From positions 1 through 51,402 of the forward strand of contig JACPNL010000002.1 in the NCBI GenBank assembly GCA_016185505.1: a DNA stretch of 51,402 nt, written 5' to 3'. Origin of the DNA: Candidatus Yanofskyibacteriota bacterium (GTDB lineage Bacteria > Patescibacteriota > Minisyncoccia > 2-02-FULL-40-12 > GWA2-44-9). A program made the position numbers and the translations under genes. Within the stretch, counting starts at the first letter, position 1, and the number at the start of each line of letters is the position of its first letter. Under the pieces are notes generated by a model. It worked only from the letters and a program-made list of their open reading frames with translations, had not been told where the DNA came from and ran no database searches. Positions 36,411-44,740 of the stretch are shown one piece after another.

Positions 36411-37676
36411 ATGCGTGATTCTTACAACAAACTAGCTCGCATATTAAGAGTTTCTCCGGAGCTTCTTTTGAACTTGGATAAGAAAATGTCGGCAATAAGC
36501 GGACAAGAAGGAGTAATAGAAGACATAGCCAATCAGAATGAGATACTTGTTTCCCGTACCCTTACGGAGCTTGGACTCAACGAGGACTCAACGGCCGAGG
36601 AAGTATACGACTCGCTTGTCAGTCAGCTTGTTCATCTCGACCGGCGCCTCTTTGAGATGTTAGACAAACCTGACCTTGCTCAAATGTCTGTTGTTTGCGG
36701 TAAAATGTGCGAAATGGCTTTCAGGATCTTTACTCCTCCCAAGGGTTTGTTTATCAAGAGAGAGAAGATAGCCGAGTTTTTGGATAAATACAAACCAGAC
36801 AATCTTCTCAATTATTTCGGTTGTAAAACGGCGCAGGAACTTATTGATAAGGAGGGATTCGCGCCTGTTGTGAGCGCGCTTCGATTTACACAGGACCAGG
36901 AGTGGATGCACAAGTTTTTCAGTGAATCATATGGCTCCTTAGCCCCCGATGATTTTGAAGAAAGAGACGTAGAATTAATAGTGCTTGATCAAAAATGGCT
37001 CTCGGTGGCGGAGAAATTTCTTGAGAAAAAATACCATAACATCAGCCACCTCAAAGAATACGGGGTGATTTTTGTTGTGCCTCTTCCCATAGATACGCAA
37101 GGTGAGACAATGCGTATGTTCACACTTATACTTCACTATCTTCACGAGGTGCCTTTTTACTCCGGTTTGTTTCGAAAATTTATGAAAGATGGTGATTTTA
37201 TTGAGAAAATACAGTCGCTTTTGCGGGGAGACGTCATAGAAAATGAAAAATTAAAAATTAAAAATGAAAAATTAATGTGGCTGGTAATTCAGAGGTATTT
37301 AGCTAAAGATGACGCAAATGACTCACGCTTATTTATACCCCACGTTAATCCGGAGGCGGAACATTGGTTCAAAGCAGAGGAGGACCTAGGCCGCTTGTCG
37401 CGTATGTTGGGCAAAAATGAAAGCCGTCTTAATCTTGGTTACTGGACCGGCCTTGATTTCGTCGGTGATTTTTTCAAAAACAAGAACGGAGAAGAGGTAT
37501 TGGTAAGCTTTACTTTGATCGATTTAATAATGTCTATAGTTAAAAAAGGCGAGATTAAATACCTCTATCACCAGCAGGAAGCGTTGTGGAACAAAATATT
37601 TTCCGAGTATATGGGACGGGAGAGAATGAACCTGCTGATAGAAGAAAATATAATCACTGGTTTCATAAAATTATGA
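36411..37676 (+). CDS. Conserved hypothetical protein (421 aa)
   Basis: Long ORF. Confidence 0.55.
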   Translation: MRDSYNKLARILRVSPELLLNLDKKMSAISGQEGVIEDIANQNEILVSRTLTELGLNEDSTAEEVYDSLVSQLVHLDRRLFEMLDKPDLAQMSVVCGKMCEMAFRIFTPPKGLFIKREKIAEFLDKYKPDNLLNYFGCKTAQELIDKEGFAPVVSALRFTQDQEWMHKFFSESYGSLAPDDFEERDVELIVLDQKWLSVAEKFLEKKYHNISHLKEYGVIFVVPLPIDTQGETMRMFTLILHYLHEVPFYSGLFRKFMKDGDFIEKIQSLLRGDVIENEKLKIKNEKLMWLVIQRYLAKDDANDSRLFIPHVNPEAEHWFKAEEDLGRLSRMLGKNESRLNLGYWTGLDFVGDFFKNKNGEEVLVSFTLIDLIMSIVKKGEIKYLYHQQEALWNKIFSEYMGRERMNLLIEENIITGFIKL

Positions 37677-37822
37677 AACCAGTGAAATTAACCTAATTTC
37701 TAATTAACCTAATTATTCTAAAGAAACCCCAATACTAAAACGTCTAATGTCTAAAATTTTTTGGTCATTTAGTCATTAGGATTTATTTAGGTTAATTAGA
37801 GCAATTAGAATAATTAGAAATT
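37677..37822. repeat. AT-rich inverted-repeat word mosaic (family F copy 2) upstream of fba
   Basis: cctaatttctaattaacctaattattctaa ... gtcattaggatttatttagg ... aattagaataattagaaat. Confidence 0.8.
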
Positions 37823-37829
37823 TACCAGT

Positions 37830-38741
37830 ATGGAAAATAAAGAAAATAAGAATAAAAATCTTAACTGGTATCTAGAACAAGCTCGTGCCGGTGGCTATGC
37901 TCTTGGTCATTTTAACTTTGCCACGGCAGATGTTCTGCGAGGCATAGTCCAGGCTACTCGGGATGCGGGCGCCCCTGCGGTGATAGTCGGTACGTCGGAA
38001 GGAGAGGCGGATTTCATCGGCCTTAAAGAAGCCGTTGCTCTGGTGCGGGTCGTACGTGAAGAATACGAATTTCCGGTATTTCTGAACGCCGATCATTTCA
38101 AAAGTTTTGAAAAATGCAAAGAAGCGATAGATGCGGGTTATGATTCGGTTATTGCTGATTTTTCCAAAAAAATATTTACCGACAATATGACAGAAACGAA
38201 AAAGGTTGTTGATTATGCCCGCGAAATATCGAAATACCTGCCCGTTCCTCTGGCGGGTCTAAATATCGAAATATCGATAGAGGGTGAGTTAGGATACTTG
38301 AGAGGTTCTTCTCAAGTACAAACAAAAATTGAGATAACGCCAGATGACTTCACCAAACCGGAAGAAGCAAAAGAATTTGTTGAAAAAACCGGAGTTAACC
38401 AGTTGGCGGTGGTATTTGGCAATATTCATGGGATTGTGACGGAACAAGAGGAGAAGCTTGATATAGAGCATTTTAAGAGCATCGTAGAGGCGGTGCCGGA
38501 GGTCTATTATGTCTTGCATGGTGCTTCCGGGCTTAAGGATGCTGACGTCCAGTCGGCGATTAAGGCTGGTGTAACTAATGTCCATTTTAATACGGAACTT
38601 CGCGTGGCTTATACTAAAGGGCTTTATGGCGCGCTTCATGATAAGCCAAATGAAACTACGCCATATAAATATCTTAAAGTAGGGGTTGAGGAAATGAAGA
38701 AGGTAGTGGCGGCGAAAATTAAATTGTTTATGGGGAGATAG
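37830..38741 (+). CDS. fba: Class II fructose-bisphosphate aldolase
   Basis: GGYALGHFNFATADVLRGIVQ...NADHFKS...LVLHGASGL-like YYVLHGASGLKD. Confidence 0.9.
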   Translation: MENKENKNKNLNWYLEQARAGGYALGHFNFATADVLRGIVQATRDAGAPAVIVGTSEGEADFIGLKEAVALVRVVREEYEFPVFLNADHFKSFEKCKEAIDAGYDSVIADFSKKIFTDNMTETKKVVDYAREISKYLPVPLAGLNIEISIEGELGYLRGSSQVQTKIEITPDDFTKPEEAKEFVEKTGVNQLAVVFGNIHGIVTEQEEKLDIEHFKSIVEAVPEVYYVLHGASGLKDADVQSAIKAGVTNVHFNTELRVAYTKGLYGALHDKPNETTPYKYLKVGVEEMKKVVAAKIKLFMGR

Positions 38742-38909
38742 CAAGAGTAAATGACTTCTTGGAAACAGAAAAATTGGCTCCAGCGGCCAATTTTTCTTCT
38801 GAGGCGATTCCCTGGAAGTTCCTCCAGTGAACCTTTGCTTTGACCCTCGACATTTTGCAGAACCAAGCCAAAATGTCTGTGGATGTTCCTCGAAGTCATT
38901 TACTCTTGC
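38741..38909. ncRNA. Candidate structured RNA or inverted-repeat element closed by an 18-bp stem
   Basis: gcaagagtaaatgacttc (38741-38758) pairs with gaagtcatttactcttgc (38892-38909); internal hairpins aaaaattggc/ggccaattttt and acattttg/caaaatgt. Confidence 0.5.
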
Positions 38910-38976
38910 CATCACGAATTTTTTTGCAAAATTTTTTGTTTTCTGGTCTAATTTTATTAGTTCGTAATATCTAGAG

Positions 38977-39273
38977 GTGAATATTGTGGATCAACTTCTT
39001 AGGATTCTTGAGAAACCGCATATATCTTTTACTAAAACTGGTCCGTGTCCTCATAAATTTGAGCCTAAAAAATACAAACCAAACGAATGCTGGTATGTTA
39101 CTTTGTGCTGGTTTAAAAGCCGCGGGTTTATGCAAGGCGGAACAGGGGGACAGCGTGATTTAACCGGTTGGTTGCCATACAGTAAAGCGTTTCCCATTGC
39201 CATGAAATGGGGCAGAAAACTGGGAGCGGCTGTTCTTAAAAATAACAGCGAATTAATATGGCGGCCTTCGTAA
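38977..39273 (+). CDS. Hypothetical protein
   Basis: 98-aa ORF, GTG start. Confidence 0.4.
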   Translation: MNIVDQLLRILEKPHISFTKTGPCPHKFEPKKYKPNECWYVTLCWFKSRGFMQGGTGGQRDLTGWLPYSKAFPIAMKWGRKLGAAVLKNNSELIWRPS

Positions 39274-39446
39274 ATTCAAACTACGGCTCAAAAAAGATTG
39301 ATTAAAAATATTCTTTCCGGAGAGAAAGTTCAGCTATAGACCGATTTTTTAACCTGCCCCGTGATTGCTATGCAACTCTACGGGTCTTTTTATTTGCTCT
39401 TGATTTTTATGTCTAAATTTGATAATATTTCATAACTTAGTAAATT

Positions 39447-40148
39447 ATGGCTATACAAAATAAAATTGAATTGAACGCTCAAAAAAGAACCTCTATCGGC
39501 GGAGGTTTAAATAAGTTAAGGACTGACGGATATGTTCCGGCGGTTTTATATGGAAAGGGCCAGGAGCCGTTGTCTCTTCAGGTTCCGGTCAAGGACTTTG
39601 CCAAAGCGTTAAAGGAAGCGGGGGAATCAACTCTGGTTTATTTGAACGTAGATAGTGAGTCATATCCAACAATTATCCACGACGTTGCAAAGGAGCCAGT
39701 TAAGGACAGTATTTTACATGCTGATTTTTATAAAGTCCGTCTGGACGAAAAGATAAAGACCAATGTTCCGGTTGTTTTCGTCGGCGAATCGCCAGCGGTT
39801 CAAGAGTTGGGCGGTGTTTTCGTCAGAAATGTTAACGAACTTGAAGTTGAGGCCTTGCCGCAAAATCTGCCGCACGAATTGACCATTGATATATCCGTAC
39901 TGAAAAATTTCGGTGACAAAATAACCATTGCCGATTTGAAAAAAGGCCTCGGCTCTTTGGCTGAATTAACCACCGAAGACGACGATGCTATTATTGCCGC
40001 CGTCCAAGAGCCGATGTCCGAAGAAGAGCTCAAAGCGTCACTTGAGGCGCCAACTACCGGTGTTGAGGACGTGGAAGTTATCAAGAAAGAAAAGCCGGAA
40101 GAAGTTACCGAAGAAACGGCGGAAGCACCGGTTGCTCAAGAAAAATAA
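39447..40148 (+). CDS. rplY: Ribosomal protein bL25 (CTC-type)
   Basis: LNAQKRTSIGGGLNKLRTDGYVPAVLYGKG...HADFYKV. Confidence 0.92.
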   Translation: MAIQNKIELNAQKRTSIGGGLNKLRTDGYVPAVLYGKGQEPLSLQVPVKDFAKALKEAGESTLVYLNVDSESYPTIIHDVAKEPVKDSILHADFYKVRLDEKIKTNVPVVFVGESPAVQELGGVFVRNVNELEVEALPQNLPHELTIDISVLKNFGDKITIADLKKGLGSLAELTTEDDDAIIAAVQEPMSEEELKASLEAPTTGVEDVEVIKKEKPEEVTEETAEAPVAQEK

Positions 40149-40173
40149 AACCAGACATTGCGGTCTGGTTTTA
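40146..40173. terminator. Bidirectional terminator between convergent rplY and prfA
   Basis: aaaaccagac-attgcg-gtctggtttt. Confidence 0.8.
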
Positions 40174-40896
40174 TTTTAACCCGGCTTCGAGTTTCTCAAA
40201 TATCTTGTCCAAGTCGCCGTTGAGGATGCGGTCTATGTTGCCCCAGCTTTTTTTAACGCGGTGGTCGGTGATGCGGTCTTGGGGGAAGTTATAAGTTCTT
40301 ATTTTTTCAGAACGCTCTCCGGAACCGATTTGTTTTCTGCGTTCTTCTGTTACGGATCCAGTTTCTTCTAATTTTTTAATTTCTAATAATTTCGATCTTA
40401 ATATTTCCATCGCTTTGTCTCTGTTCCTTTGCTGGCTTCTTTCAGAGCGGGATGAGACGACTATTCCTGACGGCTTGTGAAGCACTCTTACGGCCGTTTC
40501 AACTTTGTTGACATTCTGTCCGCCCGGACCGCCGGCACGGGAGAAGCTTACTTCTATCTCATCCGGTCTTATTTGTACCTCGGCTTCAGTCGCTTTTTTA
40601 AGCACGGCAACAGTTGCTGTCGAGGTGTGTACGCGTCCGGATTTTTCTGTTTGGGGAACGCGCTGAACCCTGTGCACGCCGGATTCGTTCGTCATTTTTT
40701 CTGTGCCCTCTCCCTTTAATTCAAAAACCATAGATTTGTATCCGCCCAAAGTATTCTGATTGTAATCAATAGCTTCAAATCCCCACCCTTTCGTTTGGGC
40801 GTATCTTTTGTACATATTGAATAAATCCGCGGCAAAAAGAGCAGCCTCTAAACCGCCCGTTCCCGCTCGAATTTCTACAATTACACTATCGCTCAT
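40171..40896 (-). CDS. prfA: Peptide chain release factor 1-like, lacking the N-terminal domain
   Basis: [13 protein letters not shown], PxT-type motif [19 protein letters not shown]; only 241 aa. Confidence 0.85.
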   Translation of the reverse strand: MSDSVIVEIRAGTGGLEAALFAADLFNMYKRYAQTKGWGFEAIDYNQNTLGGYKSMVFELKGEGTEKMTNESGVHRVQRVPQTEKSGRVHTSTATVAVLKKATEAEVQIRPDEIEVSFSRAGGPGGQNVNKVETAVRVLHKPSGIVVSSRSERSQQRNRDKAMEILRSKLLEIKKLEETGSVTEERRKQIGSGERSEKIRTYNFPQDRITDHRVKKSWGNIDRILNGDLDKIFEKLEAGLK

Positions 40897-40897
40897 A

Positions 40898-41119
40898 TTA
40901 CTTTCGGGCTTTGCCTTTTGATTTCTCGAGTCGTTTTTTAAATTTATCGACTCTTCCTAAGGTATCTAGGATCTTTTCTCGGCCGGTATAAAAAGGATGG
41001 CATTTGGCGCAGATACCGGTATGAATCTCGGGCAATGTGGAGCCGGTAGTCCATGTATTGCCACAAGCGCAGCGGACTTTAGAATTGGGGTAATATTGTG
41101 GATGAATTTCTTGTTTCAT
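40898..41119 (-). CDS. rpmE: Ribosomal protein bL31
   Basis: [28 protein letters not shown]...[10 protein letters not shown]. Confidence 0.93.
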   Translation of the reverse strand: MKQEIHPQYYPNSKVRCACGNTWTTGSTLPEIHTGICAKCHPFYTGREKILDTLGRVDKFKKRLEKSKGKARK

Positions 41120-41318
41120 GTACTAGATATTAACATTAATTGTCACAGGAGTCAAAAAATCTATCATAGAAACTAAGAGATTGAGATACAGAGATATGAA
41201 GAAATAAAGAAATGGAGAAATGGAGAAATGTTTTGAAAATCTTAATTTCTTAATTTCTATATTTCTTAATTTCTAATTCCTCTTGATTTATAGAAGTCTG
41301 TTTGATACAATTACTCTC

Positions 41319-42002
41319 ATGCAAGAATCACAAACCACGATAAATTACGATGATATGCTCAAGTCCGGTATGCATTTCGGTCGCAAAAAGACTGTTTTTA
41401 ACCCTGCGATGGGAAGGTATGTTTTCACGATTAGGGACGGCATTTGCATAATTGATCTGTTAAAGACGCAAGTTCAACTCAAGAACTCCATAGAATTTCT
41501 TAAGAAGATCGTAAATGACGGGGGGCTTGTTTTATTTGTCGCGCTTACCAAGCAGTCCTCCGAGAAAGTGCGGGACCTCGCAGAATCATTGAATATGCCC
41601 TATGTCATTGATAGGTGGCTTGGCGGGACCTTGACTAATTTCAGAGTCATAAGCGAGAGAATAAAAAAGCTTGAAGAAATGGAAAGTCAGCAGAAAAGTG
41701 GAGAGCTGGACAAATACACAAAAAAGGAAAGGGTTGTTTTTTCAAAGGAGCTTGAGAAAATGACAAAAAATTTCGGCGGATTAAGAAAACTGACTAGAAT
41801 TCCGGACGCGATTTTTGTTTCTTCTTTGAAAGAAAGCGAGCTTCCTGTCCGAGAAGCCAAAAGAATGGGAGTTAAAATAGTGGGAATAGCTAATACCGAC
41901 TCTGATCCGGAAGAGATGGATTATGTCGTTCCGGCAAATGACCGGTCCAAAAAGTCGGTTGATTTGATAATAGAAGCAATAAAGAACGAGATAACTAAAT
42001 AG
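41319..42002 (+). CDS. rpsB: Ribosomal protein uS2
   Basis: MLKSGMHFGRKKTVFNPAM...RWLGGTLTNF...VVGIANTDSDPEEMDYVVPAND; ATG at 41319. Confidence 0.93.
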   Translation: MQESQTTINYDDMLKSGMHFGRKKTVFNPAMGRYVFTIRDGICIIDLLKTQVQLKNSIEFLKKIVNDGGLVLFVALTKQSSEKVRDLAESLNMPYVIDRWLGGTLTNFRVISERIKKLEEMESQQKSGELDKYTKKERVVFSKELEKMTKNFGGLRKLTRIPDAIFVSSLKESELPVREAKRMGVKIVGIANTDSDPEEMDYVVPANDRSKKSVDLIIEAIKNEITK

Positions 42003-42190
42003 TTATCTATAAAATTATTCTAATTATTCTAATTGCTCTAATTATTCTAAATAATGTCTAATCATTTAATGACCAAGTCGTCTTAGTCATTAGGCCATTG
42101 GGGTTTATTTAGGCCAACTCCGACGTTATTAGTCGGAGAGCCGACTAATAACGTCGGCTTTAGGTTAATTAGAATAATTAGGTTAATTCA
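42003..42190. repeat. AT-rich inverted-repeat word mosaic (family F copy 3) with a nested GC-rich palindrome at 42120-42157, upstream of tsf
   Basis: Shares the cattagg...ttatttagg core and ttaggttaattagaataattaggttaatt with copies 1 and 2; nested ccgacgttattagtcgg-agag-ccgactaataacgtcgg. Confidence 0.8.
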
Positions 42191-42196
42191 TTTTTT

Positions 42197-42646
42197 ATGT
42201 CTGACCTATCCAAAGTTAAAGATCTAAGGACGCGTACGGGATTGTCTTTTAGTGAGGTAAAGAATGCCCTTGATGAAGCTGGTGGCGACGTGGCAAGGGC
42301 TATGGAGGTGCTTAAAGCGCATGGCATTGCGGTTGCCGAAAAAAAGTCGTCCCGTCAAGTCAAGGAAGGCGTGGTTGACGCTTATATCCATTCCACTAAG
42401 AAGCTCGGCGCCCTTGTAGAAGTTATGTGCGAGACGGATTTTGTCGCTAGAAATGTAGAATTTCAAAAACTAGTTCACGAATTGGCGATGCAAGTCGCGG
42501 CTACAAAGCCGGGAACATTGGAGGACTTGTTGTCTCAGCCGTTTATAAAAGACCAGGACATTACGGTCAAAGACCTTATCAATCAATACATCGCCAAATT
42601 GGGAGAGAATATACAGATAGGCAGGTTCGAGATTTTTGAAATATAA
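42197..42646 (+). CDS. tsf: Elongation factor Ts, short form
   Basis: KVKDLRTRTGLSFSEVKNALDEAGGDVARAMEVLK...CETDFVARN; 149 aa. Confidence 0.9.
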   Translation: MSDLSKVKDLRTRTGLSFSEVKNALDEAGGDVARAMEVLKAHGIAVAEKKSSRQVKEGVVDAYIHSTKKLGALVEVMCETDFVARNVEFQKLVHELAMQVAATKPGTLEDLLSQPFIKDQDITVKDLINQYIAKLGENIQIGRFEIFEI

Positions 42647-42651
42647 AATTA

Positions 42652-42720
42652 TAACCAACCACCAACTACCAACTACCGACAACAAAAAAGTGGTAGGTGG
42701 TAGGTTGTAGGTTGTAGGTC
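42652..42720. repeat. Word-mosaic inverted repeat upstream of the 42724 CDS
   Basis: accaaccaccaactaccaactacc ... ggtaggtggtaggttgtaggttgtagg. Confidence 0.85.
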
Positions 42721-42723
42721 AGT

Positions 42724-43323
42724 GTGTTTTTACTCATTCCTCTCATTCTAATCTTAGCGTCAGCGGGCGGGATTTTGTTTATTGTGTGGCGCAAATTGTC
42801 TGAACTTGAGAAGATCGCCGAGGCCGAGGGTTCAAACGGTGCCCCAATAAAATGGCATACGATAGCGCGTGATTTTTGTCCGGAAATTTGGAACTGGGCT
42901 AAAGGTATCAAGGTGAAAGAATACAAGGAGATGTGGCTTATTGAGACGGAAAAACTTTTGAGAAAGTTCAGGCTGGTCTCGATGAAAATGGACCGTTTCT
43001 CTGATTCGCTTATCAAGAAAATAAGAAAAAGGACTTATCGTCCCGCTGCCGAATTTGACAGCAGCGTTGAGCCGCAGGGACAGGCCTCAACAAAAGATAA
43101 TGTTGGTACGGGGACGTTAAAAAAGGACGAGCAAAGATTGATAATAGAAATAGCGAAGAATCCTAAGGATGCCGTTCTTTACGAAGAACTCGGCGACCTT
43201 TACGCCAAAATGGGGGGTTACAGAGATGCCAAGGAATCATACGAAGCAGCGATAGAGCTTAACTCAAATAACGAGGAATTAAAGAAAAAACTCTCACAAG
43301 CGCTCGAAAAATTAAATCCTTAA
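42724..43323 (+). CDS. Membrane-anchored TPR protein
   Basis: N-terminal TM; DAVLYEELGDLYAKMGGYRDAKESYEAAIELNSNNEELKKKL. Confidence 0.65.
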   Translation: MFLLIPLILILASAGGILFIVWRKLSELEKIAEAEGSNGAPIKWHTIARDFCPEIWNWAKGIKVKEYKEMWLIETEKLLRKFRLVSMKMDRFSDSLIKKIRKRTYRPAAEFDSSVEPQGQASTKDNVGTGTLKKDEQRLIIEIAKNPKDAVLYEELGDLYAKMGGYRDAKESYEAAIELNSNNEELKKKLSQALEKLNP

Positions 43324-43374
43324 AATTAATATTCCAAAATCTCCGGTTTTGTGATAAAATGTACTAGAATGTAA

Positions 43375-43446
43375 GCCGGGGTAGCTCAATGGTAGAGCAG
43401 GGCATTTGTAATGCTCAGGCTGGAGGTTCAAGTCCTCTCCCCGGCT
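43375..43446 (+). tRNA. tRNA-Thr(TGT)
   Basis: Cloverleaf gccgggg...ccccggc, anticodon loop tttgtaa. Confidence 0.92.
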
Positions 43447-43526
43447 CAATATTAAGTTCTTTAACTGGTATGAAAGTGGTTAAATAAAAACTTGTTGAAT
43501 TCCTGAAAATATCATAGTATTAAGTA

Positions 43527-44321
43527 ATGGCTAAGCGGTGGAACAAAACAGAAGAACGTGATAAGAGGGTAGAGTTAAAAAGGTTATATATTAAGGAGAA
43601 CAAGACCATAGATGAGATTGCTAAACTTCTTAATATTGGAGAGTCGTCTGCGTATAAGAGATTATTGCGGTTGGGTATAAAGCCGATACCATTTAAAAAG
43701 AAAACCTACAGGAACATAAACCGTAGTATCATAGTTCCCAAAAGATATTCGGAAGATTTGGCAGAATTTGTTGGAACATTACTTGGAGACGGACACATTA
43801 CCCCAACCCAAGTCGTTGTAACTCTTGGGACAAAAGATAAATATGCTGATCACGTTTCGGCTCTAATGAAAAACTTGTTTGGTATTTATCCCAAAATTAC
43901 GACCCGTAGGAGTAACGAGATAGTAGTATATGTCGGTTCTACGACTTTAGTAAGATGGTTCCTAAAGATGGGGTTGGTATATAATAAGGTCAAAGCACAA
44001 GTTGATATACCGTCGTGGTGTGTATCTCGCAAAAAATATATGGCAAGAGTAGTGCGAGGGCTTATTGATACTGACGGTTCTGTCTATAAATTAAAATACG
44101 GAACACAGATATCTTTTTGCAACAGATCATTGCCATTACTGACATCAGTGAGAAATTTATTGGTTCAATTAGGGTTTCACCCTTCAAAAATTAGTGGCCA
44201 CAACGTATATTTAACCCAAAGAGGGGATTTGATTAAGTATTTTAAGGAGATAGGATTTGGTAATAAAAAACACGAAAAGAGGTTTTTAGATTTTTTTAAT
44301 AAAGGGCAGTTGGGTGAGTAG
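43527..44321 (+). CDS. LAGLIDADG-type homing endonuclease with N-terminal HTH, 3' end overlaps tRNA-Tyr
   Basis: Motifs EFVGTLLGDGHIT and VVRGLIDTDGSVY; stop TAG at 44319-44321 inside the tRNA. Confidence 0.82.
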   Translation: MAKRWNKTEERDKRVELKRLYIKENKTIDEIAKLLNIGESSAYKRLLRLGIKPIPFKKKTYRNINRSIIVPKRYSEDLAEFVGTLLGDGHITPTQVVVTLGTKDKYADHVSALMKNLFGIYPKITTRRSNEIVVYVGSTTLVRWFLKMGLVYNKVKAQVDIPSWCVSRKKYMARVVRGLIDTDGSVYKLKYGTQISFCNRSLPLLTSVRNLLVQLGFHPSKISGHNVYLTQRGDLIKYFKEIGFGNKKHEKRFLDFFNKGQLGE

Positions 44322-44389
44322 CAAAACCAGCACGCTGTAAACGTGCCGACCGTTGGTCTTCGGGGGTGCAAGTCCCTCACTGCCCACCA
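44304..44389 (+). tRNA. tRNA-Tyr(GTA), CCA encoded
   Basis: gggcagt...actgccc-a-cca, anticodon loop ctgtaaa, long variable arm. Confidence 0.88.
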
Positions 44390-44565
44390 TGATAAAAAAG
44401 ATCGGTTCAAAATATGTGGTTGTTGCCGAAAGCGGGAGAAAGATGGGGGCTTATGGCACTAAAAAAGAAGCCGAAAAGAGGTTGAGACAGATTGAGTTCT
44501 TCAAGCACCTGAAATCAACCCCCAAGTTAAGGGCTGGATTAAAAAAGAAAAGTTTCTTAAAATAA
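44389..44565 (+). CDS. Small basic hypothetical protein; start codon overlaps the tRNA-Tyr CCA
   Basis: MIKKIGSKYVVVAESGRKMGAYGTKKEAEKRLRQIEFFKH... Confidence 0.5.
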   Translation: MIKKIGSKYVVVAESGRKMGAYGTKKEAEKRLRQIEFFKHLKSTPKLRAGLKKKSFLK

Positions 44566-44603
44566 CATTCTCATATTCTCAAGAATATGAGAATGTTATT
44601 TTA
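44558..44603. repeat. Long palindrome (22-bp arms, 2-nt spacer)
   Basis: taaaataacattctcatattct-ca-agaatatgagaatgttatttta. Confidence 0.85.
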
Positions 44604-44627
44604 AAGAGAACATGACAAAAAGAGATA

Positions 44628-44659
44628 ATTAAATGACCCAATTGATTGGGTCATTTAAT
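44628..44659. repeat. Palindrome (15-bp arms, 2-nt spacer)
   Basis: attaaatgacccaat-tg-attgggtcatttaat. Confidence 0.85.
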
Positions 44660-44740
44660 TTATGGAGTTGAAAAGTGATAGACCTACTTTATCTACAGAA
44701 ATAGGTTTGCTAATATTGGCGATTACTTTATAATTTATAT

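Noticed and set aside
38289-38915. 208-aa minus-strand ORF over fba and the structured element
   Set aside because: Antisense of fba with no recognisable domain; the inverted repeat explains the open frame at its end.
39290-39400. Riboswitch upstream of rplY
   Set aside because: Only a weak hairpin (cccgtgattgctatgcaactctacggg-tcttttt) resembling a terminator; no known aptamer core recognised.
44558-44659. Ordinary transcription terminators for the two AT-rich palindromes after tRNA-Tyr
   Set aside because: Near-perfect 22-bp and 15-bp arms with 2-nt spacers, and similarity to the in-frame PMT palindrome, fit a dispersed palindromic element better; a terminator role is not excluded.
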